DNA of 64,000 bases. Origin: DASXZH01 sp963829965. Its GTDB lineage: Bacteria; Armatimonadota; Fimbriimonadia; Fimbriimonadales; Fimbriimonadaceae. The stretch covers positions 1 through 64,000 of the forward strand of contig CAWHLK010000043.1 of NCBI GenBank assembly GCA_963829965.1, read 5' to 3'. Made by a program: the position numbers and the translations under genes. Below the pieces are notes generated by a model. The model was given only the letters and a program-made list of their open reading frames with translations. It did no database searches and had not been told where the DNA came from. Positions 29,237 through 37,245 of this stretch are shown here, piece by piece. Each line of letters opens with the position of its first letter. Position 1 is the stretch's first letter.

Positions 29237-30934
29237 CTAATCGCCGAACGGCCACGACCCTTCGGGTCCCATCCAATTGAAGTTGGCTTCCTTCCCCAGC
29301 AGATGCCAGCGCCGCGGGCAGTTCGTTTCCATCCAATCAAGCGGGTCACCCGTAACCTGGGCCGTGGAGGCCAACTTCAACGCTTGTTGCACTGCGCTCC
29401 GTTTCGTGGAATCCAAGATCCCCGGCTCAATCGCGACAAACAAAGCTGCCCCGCTCTGGGAAACAAGCCGAAGCCATTGCTCCCCCAGCGGCCACGGGAT
29501 GGCGCTTGTGATGGCCACGATATCCGGATCCACTTCGTAAAAGGCGCGATGCTGCGCGGCCCGAAAGCCCAGCGTATTGACTCCCATGCGCCGGCACCGG
29601 TCCCAAGACCGGCCGCTCGTATCGTCTCCGGTTCTTTGGATTTCAAAAATTCCCGCCGACAGGTGCGTCATCGTATTGCAGCCAATGATGTACGCGTTTC
29701 CCGCTGCTTTGCGGATCGTGTGATAGAGGTCGGTTATCACTTCGGCACTCGTCTTGGAGGAGTCGTTGAACGCCCAGCCCGAACGCGTTGGCGAAGAACC
29801 CATGCGTGTTCCCCATGCGCCTAGAATGTCGAAGGTCGTGTAGTCGTGTTTGATCAGCTCGTAACCCCAACCGACAAATCTGGCAATGTGGTCCGCAATC
29901 TGTTGTTGAACTTCCGGAATCGTGGGATCGAGAAGTTCGGCTTCCCTCTTGAGCTTCCAGGAATCCGACGCTCCTGCAAGCGGCGTCAATGGCCGATACC
30001 AAAGCCCCGGCCGGACGCCCATGCCGTGCAAACGACCCGCAAAGGCCGCCATATCTCCAAACTTCGGATTCCCGACCCAAGGGCCGTGGCCAAAGTTGTT
30101 CTCGTAAGGCCCCATCGCCCAGCCTTCATCGATGACCGAGAATGGCCGATTCTCGCTGTTCGGCGAGAGCTCCGATACCACGCCGGCCATGCCGGCGATA
30201 AGTTCGACGCTGCTATTGCCATACGCGTAGTTCCAGTCGTTGGTGCCGTAAACCGGCATTCCCGGCAGGCGCGGACCGGGGCACATCTGGCGGCAAAACG
30301 CCTGAGTTGCCGCAAACGGCGACTCTCCATCCTTCCCTTCCCTGCATACAACTTCGGCAACCGAGAGTTCTCGGTCACCAAGTTGAACGGGGTTGCCTCC
30401 GCTCCTTACATCCGCCCAGAGACTGATACCGTCGCAATCCGCGTTCCAAAAACACAGCGCACCGGGCCCCGTTCGCACGCCGTAGCCGTGGGTTCGCCCA
30501 TCGTAGGCCATGAAATACCATGGCATTCCGCGGTTTGGAGTCTCGCATTGCCAGGATAAATCCGCATAGGAGCGCTCCCAGGCGTCTCCCAAATACGATT
30601 TGACATTTTTAAGATCGCCATGCCAGCGGAGTTGGACCTTCGCAACCCGGCCGCCCGGACTCCTGAGACTCACAGCCAGGGAATCGGCATGCGGCCGGAC
30701 GCCAATCTCGAAATCCTTGCCCTGCCATAGACCTTCCGACTTCTTTTCGATCGGGATCTCGGCGTCATCGATGTCAAAGGACCTTACGAGATCCGGCATT
30801 CTGAGAATGTTGTTAAACGGCTTCGGAGGATCCTTATGGGTAAGCAACAAGCCTCCTGATGTAGCGCTGACCCCAGCGCAAACCGCACCCTTCAGCAAAT
30901 CTCGCCGGCTTGGCCCACCTTCGTTTCTCGCCAT
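29237..30934 (-). CDS. Exported GH36/GH27-like alpha-galactosidase
   Basis: Intact, 565 residues. N-terminal SRRDLLKGAVCAGVSATSGGLLL is a twin-arginine signal. The (beta/alpha)8 domain carries FSVIDEGW, GVRPGLWYRPL, the nucleophile Asp in ELIKHDYTTFDI (about residue 361) and an acid/base candidate in RTGDDTSGRSWD (about residue 436), as in clan GH-D enzymes. The N-terminal ~200 residues form a beta-rich domain. It would act outside the cytoplasmic membrane on alpha-galactosides or related glycans. The sugar-binding lipoprotein gene at 32,259 and the fucosidase at 44,826 fit a polysaccharide-using lifestyle. A broken partial copy lies at 24,260-24,420. Confidence 0.75.
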   Translation of the reverse strand: MARNEGGPSRRDLLKGAVCAGVSATSGGLLLTHKDPPKPFNNILRMPDLVRSFDIDDAEIPIEKKSEGLWQGKDFEIGVRPHADSLAVSLRSPGGRVAKVQLRWHGDLKNVKSYLGDAWERSYADLSWQCETPNRGMPWYFMAYDGRTHGYGVRTGPGALCFWNADCDGISLWADVRSGGNPVQLGDRELSVAEVVCREGKDGESPFAATQAFCRQMCPGPRLPGMPVYGTNDWNYAYGNSSVELIAGMAGVVSELSPNSENRPFSVIDEGWAMGPYENNFGHGPWVGNPKFGDMAAFAGRLHGMGVRPGLWYRPLTPLAGASDSWKLKREAELLDPTIPEVQQQIADHIARFVGWGYELIKHDYTTFDILGAWGTRMGSSPTRSGWAFNDSSKTSAEVITDLYHTIRKAAGNAYIIGCNTMTHLSAGIFEIQRTGDDTSGRSWDRCRRMGVNTLGFRAAQHRAFYEVDPDIVAITSAIPWPLGEQWLRLVSQSGAALFVAIEPGILDSTKRSAVQQALKLASTAQVTGDPLDWMETNCPRRWHLLGKEANFNWMGPEGSWPFGD

Positions 30935-31438
30935 CAGGCATAGCTTACCAACCGTTCTCGTGTCCCTAGGACTTCGTGGTAGTCGCGAGGGTCAACCAGT
31001 TTTGGCGGCGACGTTTGAACTCCGACGATGTGGTTCTCTTAGGAACCAACCGGAAAGACGGTTCATGCCAGAGTCCCCGGCGATTGATCGCTCTTGCCTT
31101 CCCGGTAGCGTTGGAGAGCACAGGAAAGCCTCTGGACATCGTTCTGAGAGACGTCAAGCGAGAACTGAGCGGCGACACTTACCTATGGGCAACAGACAAG
31201 GACTGAGCGCCGCTTAGTACTTTCGCCCCGGAGAGGGCCCAAGAGCTTAGCCGGCAGTTGAGCCGTAGGCGACACTGCCGGAAGCTCGTTCCCCATTCTC
31301 CGCACGCCGTAGGTGTGCCAGAGTTTCCGGAGTTCCCGACCGAGTTCTCGCTTCGCGAAGTCCGTGAACTTCGTCCCGCCCTGGACCCTCTTCCAGAAGT
31401 TTCTTTCCCCTTGAGCTTCTCAGCCTATAATTTAGACT
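30935..31438. other. Intergenic region between divergent genes
   Basis: No convincing gene. A 76-codon plus-strand frame (30,976-31,206) ends in a somewhat protein-like stretch (LDIVLRDVKRELSGD) and could be the tail of a decayed gene. CCGGCAGT (31,251-31,258) and ACTGCCGG (31,274-31,281) form a hairpin without a T-run. The right end carries the promoter element of the pseudopilin gene. Confidence 0.4.
31426..31431 (+). promoter_or_regulatory. TATAAT box 7 bases before a start codon
   Basis: TATAAT is followed by TTAGACT and then GTG 31439. With a usual -10 to start distance, transcription would begin at or within a base or two of the initiation codon, so the mRNA would be leaderless. No ribosome binding site is present and no good -35 is visible. 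Confidence 0.55.
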
Positions 31439-32161
31439 GTGGCCACGCGCGACAAGTTTGGAAACGGCGGCTTTACGCTGATAGAGCTCTTGGTCGTGAT
31501 TGCGATCATCGCCATTCTTGCTGCGCTTCTCTTTCCCGTTTTCTCGCAAGCCAAGGAAGCGGCCAAGAAATCGGCCTGCCTTTCCAACACCAACCAACTC
31601 TCGCTTGGCGTGATCCTCTATTCGGACGACTATGACGATGAGCTGATGCCGGTTGCCGATCCCACCAATACCGTGTTTTGGGTGGATTTGGAGGAGCCCT
31701 ACATTAAGAACGCCCAGGTGCGCGTCTGCCCTGACGATCAAGGCGGCAGCGTGTCTTACGGTCTGAACTCTCTGGTTTTTGTGGATTTGTACGGATTGTC
31801 TTCCGGGCCGCTGCCCCCTCTATTCAACATGGGGCAGTTCGCTTACCCCTCTGAGACCGTCATGGTCTCGGAACTCGGGGCAAAGGACGATCTTGTCACG
31901 CCACTCCACAACACGATCAAAGTGGTCGTTCCCGATGATCAGATCAACGACACCTTTGATGGCCGTCCGATCTTTCGGCATTTCTCACGAGACAACTTGG
32001 GCTTCTTCGACGGCCATACGAAAGCGATGCTCGCGCAGCAGTTCTATGGGACTTCGACCGGTGCCGGCGTGCCGTTCGTTCCGAACCAGAATCCCGAAGA
32101 CTACTGGTTCTGCCCAGACCGCACCGATGTGGCAGCTTGCGCGACGCCCGCGGGGCAATAG
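31439..32161 (+). CDS. Type II secretion/type IV pilin-like protein (H-X9-DG class)
   Basis: Intact, 240 residues. The prepilin peptidase site and first helix are GGFTLIELLVVIAIIAILAALLFPVF, with Glu at position 5 of the mature protein. LSLGVILYSDDYDD follows, then a beta-rich C-terminal domain. HFSRDNLGFFDG is the H-X9-DG motif typical of pseudopilins abundant in Planctomycetes and Armatimonadota. It should be processed at the inner membrane and assembled or displayed at the surface. GTG is used as start, directly after a TATAAT box. Confidence 0.88.
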   Translation: MATRDKFGNGGFTLIELLVVIAIIAILAALLFPVFSQAKEAAKKSACLSNTNQLSLGVILYSDDYDDELMPVADPTNTVFWVDLEEPYIKNAQVRVCPDDQGGSVSYGLNSLVFVDLYGLSSGPLPPLFNMGQFAYPSETVMVSELGAKDDLVTPLHNTIKVVVPDDQINDTFDGRPIFRHFSRDNLGFFDGHTKAMLAQQFYGTSTGAGVPFVPNQNPEDYWFCPDRTDVAACATPAGQ

Positions 32162-32217
32162 CGGTCCATCCATTTGCTCCGGTAAACGCACCCGACGCCG
32201 GATAGCGAGAGCCCATT

Positions 32218-32246
32218 TTGAAGCCGCATGCCATTCGAGTTATAAT
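32218..32246 (+). promoter_or_regulatory. Sigma-70-type promoter of the sugar-binding lipoprotein gene
   Basis: TTGAAG (32,218-32,223), a 17-base spacer and TATAAT (32,241-32,246). Transcription would start near 32,253, leaving about 6 bases before ATG 32259, too short for a ribosome binding site. Confidence 0.7.
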
Positions 32247-32258
32247 AAGCGAACAGAC

Positions 32259-33212
32259 ATGAATAGGTTTCTCATCGGATCTTGCTTAGTCGTTACCGCA
32301 GGTCTTTTCCTGGCGGGATGCCCAAAGCCCCCGCCCCCAGTCGTGCCCAACACAACCGTATTGGTTACATTCCTGCAGGCCGATTCATCGACCCCTTGGG
32401 GCAAGATGTACGACAAGCAAATGGCAGAGGGCGCTAAGAAACACATCGGCGACTTTAAGTTCAGTGAGGAAGACGCGGGCGGTGACGCCAAGAAGCAGAT
32501 CAGTCAAATCCAGGATGCAGTCAAGAAGAAACCGAGGTTTCTCTTGGTAAGCCCAGTTTCGGACGATGTCATCCCCGAGCTTGCTAAGGCCCATGATGCA
32601 GGCATCTTCGTGTTCCTCCTCGACCGATGGCAGAAAAACAACCCGGCCGATGCCTATGTCGGCACGAACAACACGGTAATCGGGGCAGATATGGGAATCT
32701 TCTACGGCCGCCAACTACACTTGAAGGGCACCGTTCTTGTCATTCCAGGTCCAGCATCCTCGGTTGCAGCAGGGGAGAGGGTCAAGGGCATGCTTATGGA
32801 GCTCAAAGGCTTCAAAGTTGCTTCAGCTATGGCGGATGACTGCGGAGGCTCCGAGAGCAAGGCGAAGGATTATGTCGCCAACTACATCAAGTCCAAAAAA
32901 CCTCTGGATGGCATTTTTGCCGCAAACGACGAGATGGCGCTGGGTGCTGCCGAAGCGGTCAAAGAAGCGAAGGCTAACGTGAGCTATATCTTTGGTGTTG
33001 GAGGCGACGAACAGAAGGTTTTTGACGCACTGAAAGACGGGGACATCTACGCCACCTTCAGCGATCCGCCCGGCGGGCCCACGGCGCTCGATATGATCCC
33101 GGATATCTTAAACAAGATCAATCCACCAAAAGCGACCAACCTGACCAGCAACGAGATCAGGAAGGACACGATGGACAGCTACCTAAAAGATAATCCAATC
33201 TTGGCGAACTAG
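32259..33212 (+). CDS. Sugar ABC transporter substrate-binding lipoprotein (ribose-type)
   Basis: Intact, 317 residues. Signal MNRFLIGSCLVVTAGLFLAGC ends in a lipobox (LAGC). The mature protein has the two-lobed periplasmic-binding-protein type 1 layout: ISQIQDAVKKKPRFLLVSPV, DAGIFVFLLDRW, TNNTVIGADMG, a second-lobe start GTVLVIPGPASS, and GIFAANDEMALGAAEAVKEA, as in ribose/xylose binding proteins. It should bind a sugar outside the membrane for uptake. No permease or ATPase for it is adjacent. Confidence 0.85.
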   Translation: MNRFLIGSCLVVTAGLFLAGCPKPPPPVVPNTTVLVTFLQADSSTPWGKMYDKQMAEGAKKHIGDFKFSEEDAGGDAKKQISQIQDAVKKKPRFLLVSPVSDDVIPELAKAHDAGIFVFLLDRWQKNNPADAYVGTNNTVIGADMGIFYGRQLHLKGTVLVIPGPASSVAAGERVKGMLMELKGFKVASAMADDCGGSESKAKDYVANYIKSKKPLDGIFAANDEMALGAAEAVKEAKANVSYIFGVGGDEQKVFDALKDGDIYATFSDPPGGPTALDMIPDILNKINPPKATNLTSNEIRKDTMDSYLKDNPILAN

Positions 33213-33219
33213 GAACAGG

Positions 33220-35385
33220 CTAGCCGATTCCTGGCGAAGATTTGAGCAGGAATTCGTCGAGTGCGCCAACCACGCCTTTGTCTTCAAATAAAGCGTCCGC
33301 GTTGAGGTTCTTCATCGCGTCGCGCCTGCGTTCCTCGTTGAAGATAAGATCGATATAGTCGTCCTCGTCTTTGGCGACAAGGCCTTCGGCATTGGCCATC
33401 TTCAGGAAGGCAAGGCTGTGTCGGCCCCGCATGTATGGGCCCGGAAGCGCCACCACCGGGACGCCGTAAAGGAGCGCCTCAATCGTCGTATTGCCGCCAC
33501 TCCAATCAGGAGGATCGAAGGATACGTCAGCCGCTGCAAGGCGATGCGCAAAGCCCATCTGCATCGTGGTCGGGAGAATCTCATGAGCTACGCCCGCCTG
33601 TGTCAGCCGGTTTGAAAAGATCTCCGTTTCCTCCTTTTCAGGAAGCGAGATCATCTTGAGCGGTTTGCCAAAGCGATCCGCAATGCGCTTCAGCAGGTAA
33701 TCCTTTTGAGGAGTCCACTTGCGTATGTTTTGCGCCATAAATGGGAAGAACCCCGTGCTTTCGCGATGGAACTCGCCTTCCCAGAACTTAGACTTAGGCC
33801 GTGGATAGCACAGCCCTGTCCGGGGCAGTCTCACAAGCCCTTCCGTGTACTCGGATTCGGCGCCCTCCGGCTCCATATAGTCCGAGCTCAGGTAGTAGTC
33901 GACGTTGGGTAGACCGCTGGTGCAAGGCACTCCCCATGCCGTGCACTGAATTCTCGCCAGGCGCATGCTGAAGTAGATATAGTCCTTCTTTCGAAAGGCG
34001 AGATCGGTGATGATTAGGGCATCGAGATCCAGGCTGCGAATGAATTCCGCGATGCGCTGAAGATTTCCATGCAAGTTGTAGTAGTGCTCGGCCGCATCCG
34101 ACCAGATCTTGCTCGCAATATCTTCCGGGCCCAGGTTTAGCGCGAAGGTCTCGAACTCGGGGTTATGGTTTTTCAGCCACCCAAGAGCCCAACGGGAGCC
34201 GTTGTTCAGCATGAGCGCGCCACTCACATAACCAAGCCGAAACCGCCCCGGCTTGCGGGGATTCTCGATTGGCGCACAAAGATGCGGATAGGCCCTCGAA
34301 ACAATCTGTTGGAAGATGCGGCCCTGCTTTTGTAGAAGATCCTTTACCGGGAGCCCCTGATACGGCAGCGACGCCATGTTGTGTTCTCCCAACGCAACCA
34401 ACGTCTCCACCGGATTCAAAGGAACCTGTGAGAGTTCATCAAGCGCCTTGTCCAACCGGTCCCGATACTCGTAGATTTGATCCAGGGATGAGTACATGCC
34501 TGGCGCCCGCATCCGCACAAACATGTTGAAGGCACTCCCCGGATCGACGAGCGCCTCCGCCTCCTTGAACCGGCCGACCTTCGCAAGCGAGATGGCCGTG
34601 TTAAATGGGTGGTTCCCAATCTCAGGTGGCGAAAAAGAGCTGTTGTCGAACTGAAAAATAGTCGGCCCCTTGGCCGGGACAACTGCGGGAAAGGTGGATT
34701 TGCCAGAGATGACCTCATCGGCAAGCGCCGGCCGCTTGAACAACATCGCCAAACAGCGGCTCATCTCGTGGACGACGGAACTGGGTTCGGCCATCGAGCC
34801 GTAGGAGAGGCCGCGCGCCCCTGCTCGCGCCACCATCTTCTGGGCAATAAAATTGGGAACTGTGCCACCGTCACCCGGAGCCTCGCTCCACATACGGCAT
34901 ACGTTGGCGTTTTCCGAGCTCTTTCCCCTGCATTCCAGGGGCCTGGCCTCATAGACCGAGCAAGCCGAATCTACCAAGAGTGGGCAAGGTTCGCGGGTGA
35001 GGGTAAACGTTTTGCTTCGCCGCGGTCCCATCTTCTCCTCATAGTTCTCAAGTCGCTGCAGGAAAGCTTCCTTTTCTTCTTTGCCGAAGTGAGTCTGGAT
35101 ATGGTGAAAAACGGAGATGATCTCAGGCACGGAAGCAACTACGATTTCGTTGCAGCACCAACAGCAGCCCTTCTTGCAGTCCAACTCCAGGCCGAGTCGC
35201 TTATGCTGGTACTTGTCGATCGCATCGTCGACTGTCTTCGAAACCCGGAGCACGAACTTGGAAACGGACGCAACGGTAGGTTCATCGTCAAAAACCTCTC
35301 GGGTGTCCTGGGCTACCTTATTGGCAAGGAATTCAATTTCTCGTCCCGCTTGTTCGGAATCCTCAGCGGTGATCTGCTTTGGCAT
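33220..35385 (-). CDS. YkgJ cysteine-cluster domain fused to GT41-type glycosyltransferase (copy A)
   Basis: Intact, 721 residues. After a helical lead, a YkgJ-like metal-binding domain has C70, C74, C75, C77, C78 (LDCKKGCCWCC), then EPCPLL, SACSVYEARPLECRG and a further Cys, the full set for a Zn or Fe-S site. A linker leads to a GT41 (OGT/SPINDLY-type) catalytic region: FRLGYVSGALML, LDALIITDLA, CTAWGVPCTSGLPNVDYYLSSDYMEPE, WSGGNTTIEALLYGVPVVALPGPYMRGRHSLAF. It should transfer a sugar from a nucleotide donor to protein Ser/Thr. Unlike most GT41 proteins it has no TPR array. It is the last gene of a minus-strand operon with three TPR-sulfotransferases (18-base gap), and three further paralogues lie at 42,400, 46,160 and 51,955. 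Confidence 0.8.
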   Translation of the reverse strand: MPKQITAEDSEQAGREIEFLANKVAQDTREVFDDEPTVASVSKFVLRVSKTVDDAIDKYQHKRLGLELDCKKGCCWCCNEIVVASVPEIISVFHHIQTHFGKEEKEAFLQRLENYEEKMGPRRSKTFTLTREPCPLLVDSACSVYEARPLECRGKSSENANVCRMWSEAPGDGGTVPNFIAQKMVARAGARGLSYGSMAEPSSVVHEMSRCLAMLFKRPALADEVISGKSTFPAVVPAKGPTIFQFDNSSFSPPEIGNHPFNTAISLAKVGRFKEAEALVDPGSAFNMFVRMRAPGMYSSLDQIYEYRDRLDKALDELSQVPLNPVETLVALGEHNMASLPYQGLPVKDLLQKQGRIFQQIVSRAYPHLCAPIENPRKPGRFRLGYVSGALMLNNGSRWALGWLKNHNPEFETFALNLGPEDIASKIWSDAAEHYYNLHGNLQRIAEFIRSLDLDALIITDLAFRKKDYIYFSMRLARIQCTAWGVPCTSGLPNVDYYLSSDYMEPEGAESEYTEGLVRLPRTGLCYPRPKSKFWEGEFHRESTGFFPFMAQNIRKWTPQKDYLLKRIADRFGKPLKMISLPEKEETEIFSNRLTQAGVAHEILPTTMQMGFAHRLAAADVSFDPPDWSGGNTTIEALLYGVPVVALPGPYMRGRHSLAFLKMANAEGLVAKDEDDYIDLIFNEERRRDAMKNLNADALFEDKGVVGALDEFLLKSSPGIG

Positions 35386-35395
35386 ATAGAATCAA

Positions 35396-35401
35396 ATTAT
35401 A
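35396..35401 (-). promoter_or_regulatory. TATAAT box before glycosyltransferase copy A
   Basis: On the minus strand TATAAT (35,401-35,396) lies 10 bases before ATG 35385, in the short gap after the sulfotransferase gene. It may be an internal, leaderless-type promoter. Confidence 0.4.
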
Positions 35402-35403
35402 GG

Positions 35404-37230
35404 TTAAATCTCTTGCGGATCAATAAGCTGCCGAAACGGACCCAGCCAAGGCTCGTAGTTTTTCCAGCGGTCCAATGAGGAGCGATAAACCGGTTGGCGA
35501 ACCTGCCATTGGCTTGCGGTCATCACAAGGCGGGCATTCATTTCCGGACGAAGACAGGCATCTTCCCACGGAAGCCCGCAAAACTCGATCAACTTGCGCG
35601 TCCTTTCCTCGCGGTCTGAAACGAGCCTCTCATAGGGGACTTCCATAAACCGGTCCTCAGGGATGACGCGCTTCCAATAGGCAAAGAGCCTTTGGTTCTC
35701 GCGATAGGCAAACACCAGGTCTTCCCGGTCATGAACATAGCTGGGAGGAAAGCGGAAGTTCGCCATGTAAATGGAAAGACAGTTGTCGATTGGATGGCGC
35801 GTACAATAGACATTCCTTGCCTGTGGGAATAACGCATGCAAAAGGCCCACGTGCTCCGCATTATAGGGGTTCTTGTCCACGACCCTAACGCTGTTCGGCG
35901 CAAGGTGCGCAAGGAGTTCAAGATAGCGGGCTGCAAGGCTCTCGGCCCTACTTAGATTTAGCCTGGGTTCCAACGGATTCCAAATATCTCGAGCAAGTTC
36001 AGGCCAATAGGGCACTTCCCCCGCTCCAGCTGCCTGAGAATGGCTGGAAAGTATCTGTTCGGTAAGAGTCGTTCCTGATCGAGGCATCCCCACTACAAAG
36101 ATGGGAAGTGAAGAGTCCGAACCAAATTCCGCCGTGTGGGAGAAGAACGCCTGATCGAAAGAACTGATAATCGCGTCGATTCGAGCCTTAAAGGCCTCCC
36201 GATCAAATGGCTTGGCTGCGGCCTTGGCGACCGCATGGGCCTCGTCAAAGTGAAGCAAAGCCTCATGGAATTCAGCCATGTCATCCAAGCCCTTTCCGAG
36301 GGCATTGTGGAGAAGGATCCGGTCCTCGGCGGAAAGCGACGGTTCCAGCGTCATTGCTTTCATCTTCTCAATCAGTGCATGGTCTTGGCTCCCAATTCTT
36401 TTACTTCGTGTGAGGCGCCAATACGCGGCGACCAGGGCAGGATTGCAGTCGATCGCCAGTTCCAACTCTTTGAGCGAGTCGTTATGCTTGCCTTGCTGTT
36501 GCAACACCGACCCAAGCAAAGCATGCGCGTCGGCATGTTTAGGATCCAATTTCAGAACGTGTCTCGCAAGGCTGCCGGCTTCTTCAATTCGCTCTTCAAC
36601 CGTCGCAGTAAATGAGTTGGTCTCAAGACGTTTTAGCATCAGTTCGGAGGAATCCGCGTTGACCTGTCTAAACAGCAGATCCGCTAAGTTGAACAGGCTT
36701 CCCTTCGCGTCTGGTTTCAGGGCGAGCGCTTCTCGATACTCTTTGGCAGCTTCTTCCAGAAGGCCGTTCTTTTCCAAGGCGCCAGCCAAGTTGTGGCGAA
36801 AATCAGGAACTCGTGGCGCGAGCACGGTTGCCTGTCGAAACCGAAAGGTGGCTCCCTCCCAGTCTTCCGAGGTAAGGCAACAAAGTCCCAGGCTGTTATG
36901 CGCGGATGCGTTGATTGGATTTAGTTCGATGAGCCGTTCACAGCACGCCGCTGCGGAACTGATCATCCGTGCCTGCCAATAGAGCATTGCGAGAAAGCTA
37001 AGCGTTTTCTCGCTGTCCGGCTCCAGGCTGTCGAGTTGGCGAGCAGCAGCAATAGCCTGATCAAGCTTCTGTTGACGCGTCAGTGCTTCAGCCGCCACGC
37101 GCAAAGCAGTCACACTCTTTGGGTCTGAACTGAGGACGAGATTCGCAAGGTCCTCCGCCTCGGACCAACGCATGGCATCGAGGGCCTTCCTGGCCTGAAG
37201 TAATAACTCGGAATCGTCCCCGGCTTTCAT
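35404..37230 (-). CDS. TPR-repeat sulfotransferase (copy C of operon)
   Basis: Intact, 608 residues. Residues ~1-310 are tetratricopeptide-type helical repeats (for example AYWRLTRSKR and NSLGLCCLTSEDWEGATFRFRQA). The C-terminal domain is a PAPS-dependent sulfotransferase: 5'-phosphosulfate loop IFVVGMPRSGTTLTEQIL at about residue 380, GAGEVPYW, VVDKNPYNAEHVGLL, and the 3'-phosphate-binding CTRHPIDNCLSIYMANF. This arrangement resembles bacterial relatives of tyrosylprotein sulfotransferase. The TPR part likely docks peptide substrates or the neighbouring glycosyltransferase. It lies 15 bases after copy B and 18 bases before glycosyltransferase A. Confidence 0.85.
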   Translation of the reverse strand: MKAGDDSELLLQARKALDAMRWSEAEDLANLVLSSDPKSVTALRVAAEALTRQQKLDQAIAAARQLDSLEPDSEKTLSFLAMLYWQARMISSAAACCERLIELNPINASAHNSLGLCCLTSEDWEGATFRFRQATVLAPRVPDFRHNLAGALEKNGLLEEAAKEYREALALKPDAKGSLFNLADLLFRQVNADSSELMLKRLETNSFTATVEERIEEAGSLARHVLKLDPKHADAHALLGSVLQQQGKHNDSLKELELAIDCNPALVAAYWRLTRSKRIGSQDHALIEKMKAMTLEPSLSAEDRILLHNALGKGLDDMAEFHEALLHFDEAHAVAKAAAKPFDREAFKARIDAIISSFDQAFFSHTAEFGSDSSLPIFVVGMPRSGTTLTEQILSSHSQAAGAGEVPYWPELARDIWNPLEPRLNLSRAESLAARYLELLAHLAPNSVRVVDKNPYNAEHVGLLHALFPQARNVYCTRHPIDNCLSIYMANFRFPPSYVHDREDLVFAYRENQRLFAYWKRVIPEDRFMEVPYERLVSDREERTRKLIEFCGLPWEDACLRPEMNARLVMTASQWQVRQPVYRSSLDRWKNYEPWLGPFRQLIDPQEI

Positions 37231-37245
37231 GCTAATACGGAACCC

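Noticed and set aside
30976..31206. A real gene of 76 codons upstream of the pseudopilin
   Set aside because: Only its last ~25 codons look protein-like, there is no ribosome binding site, and no family is recognised. Kept as a note in the intergenic entry.
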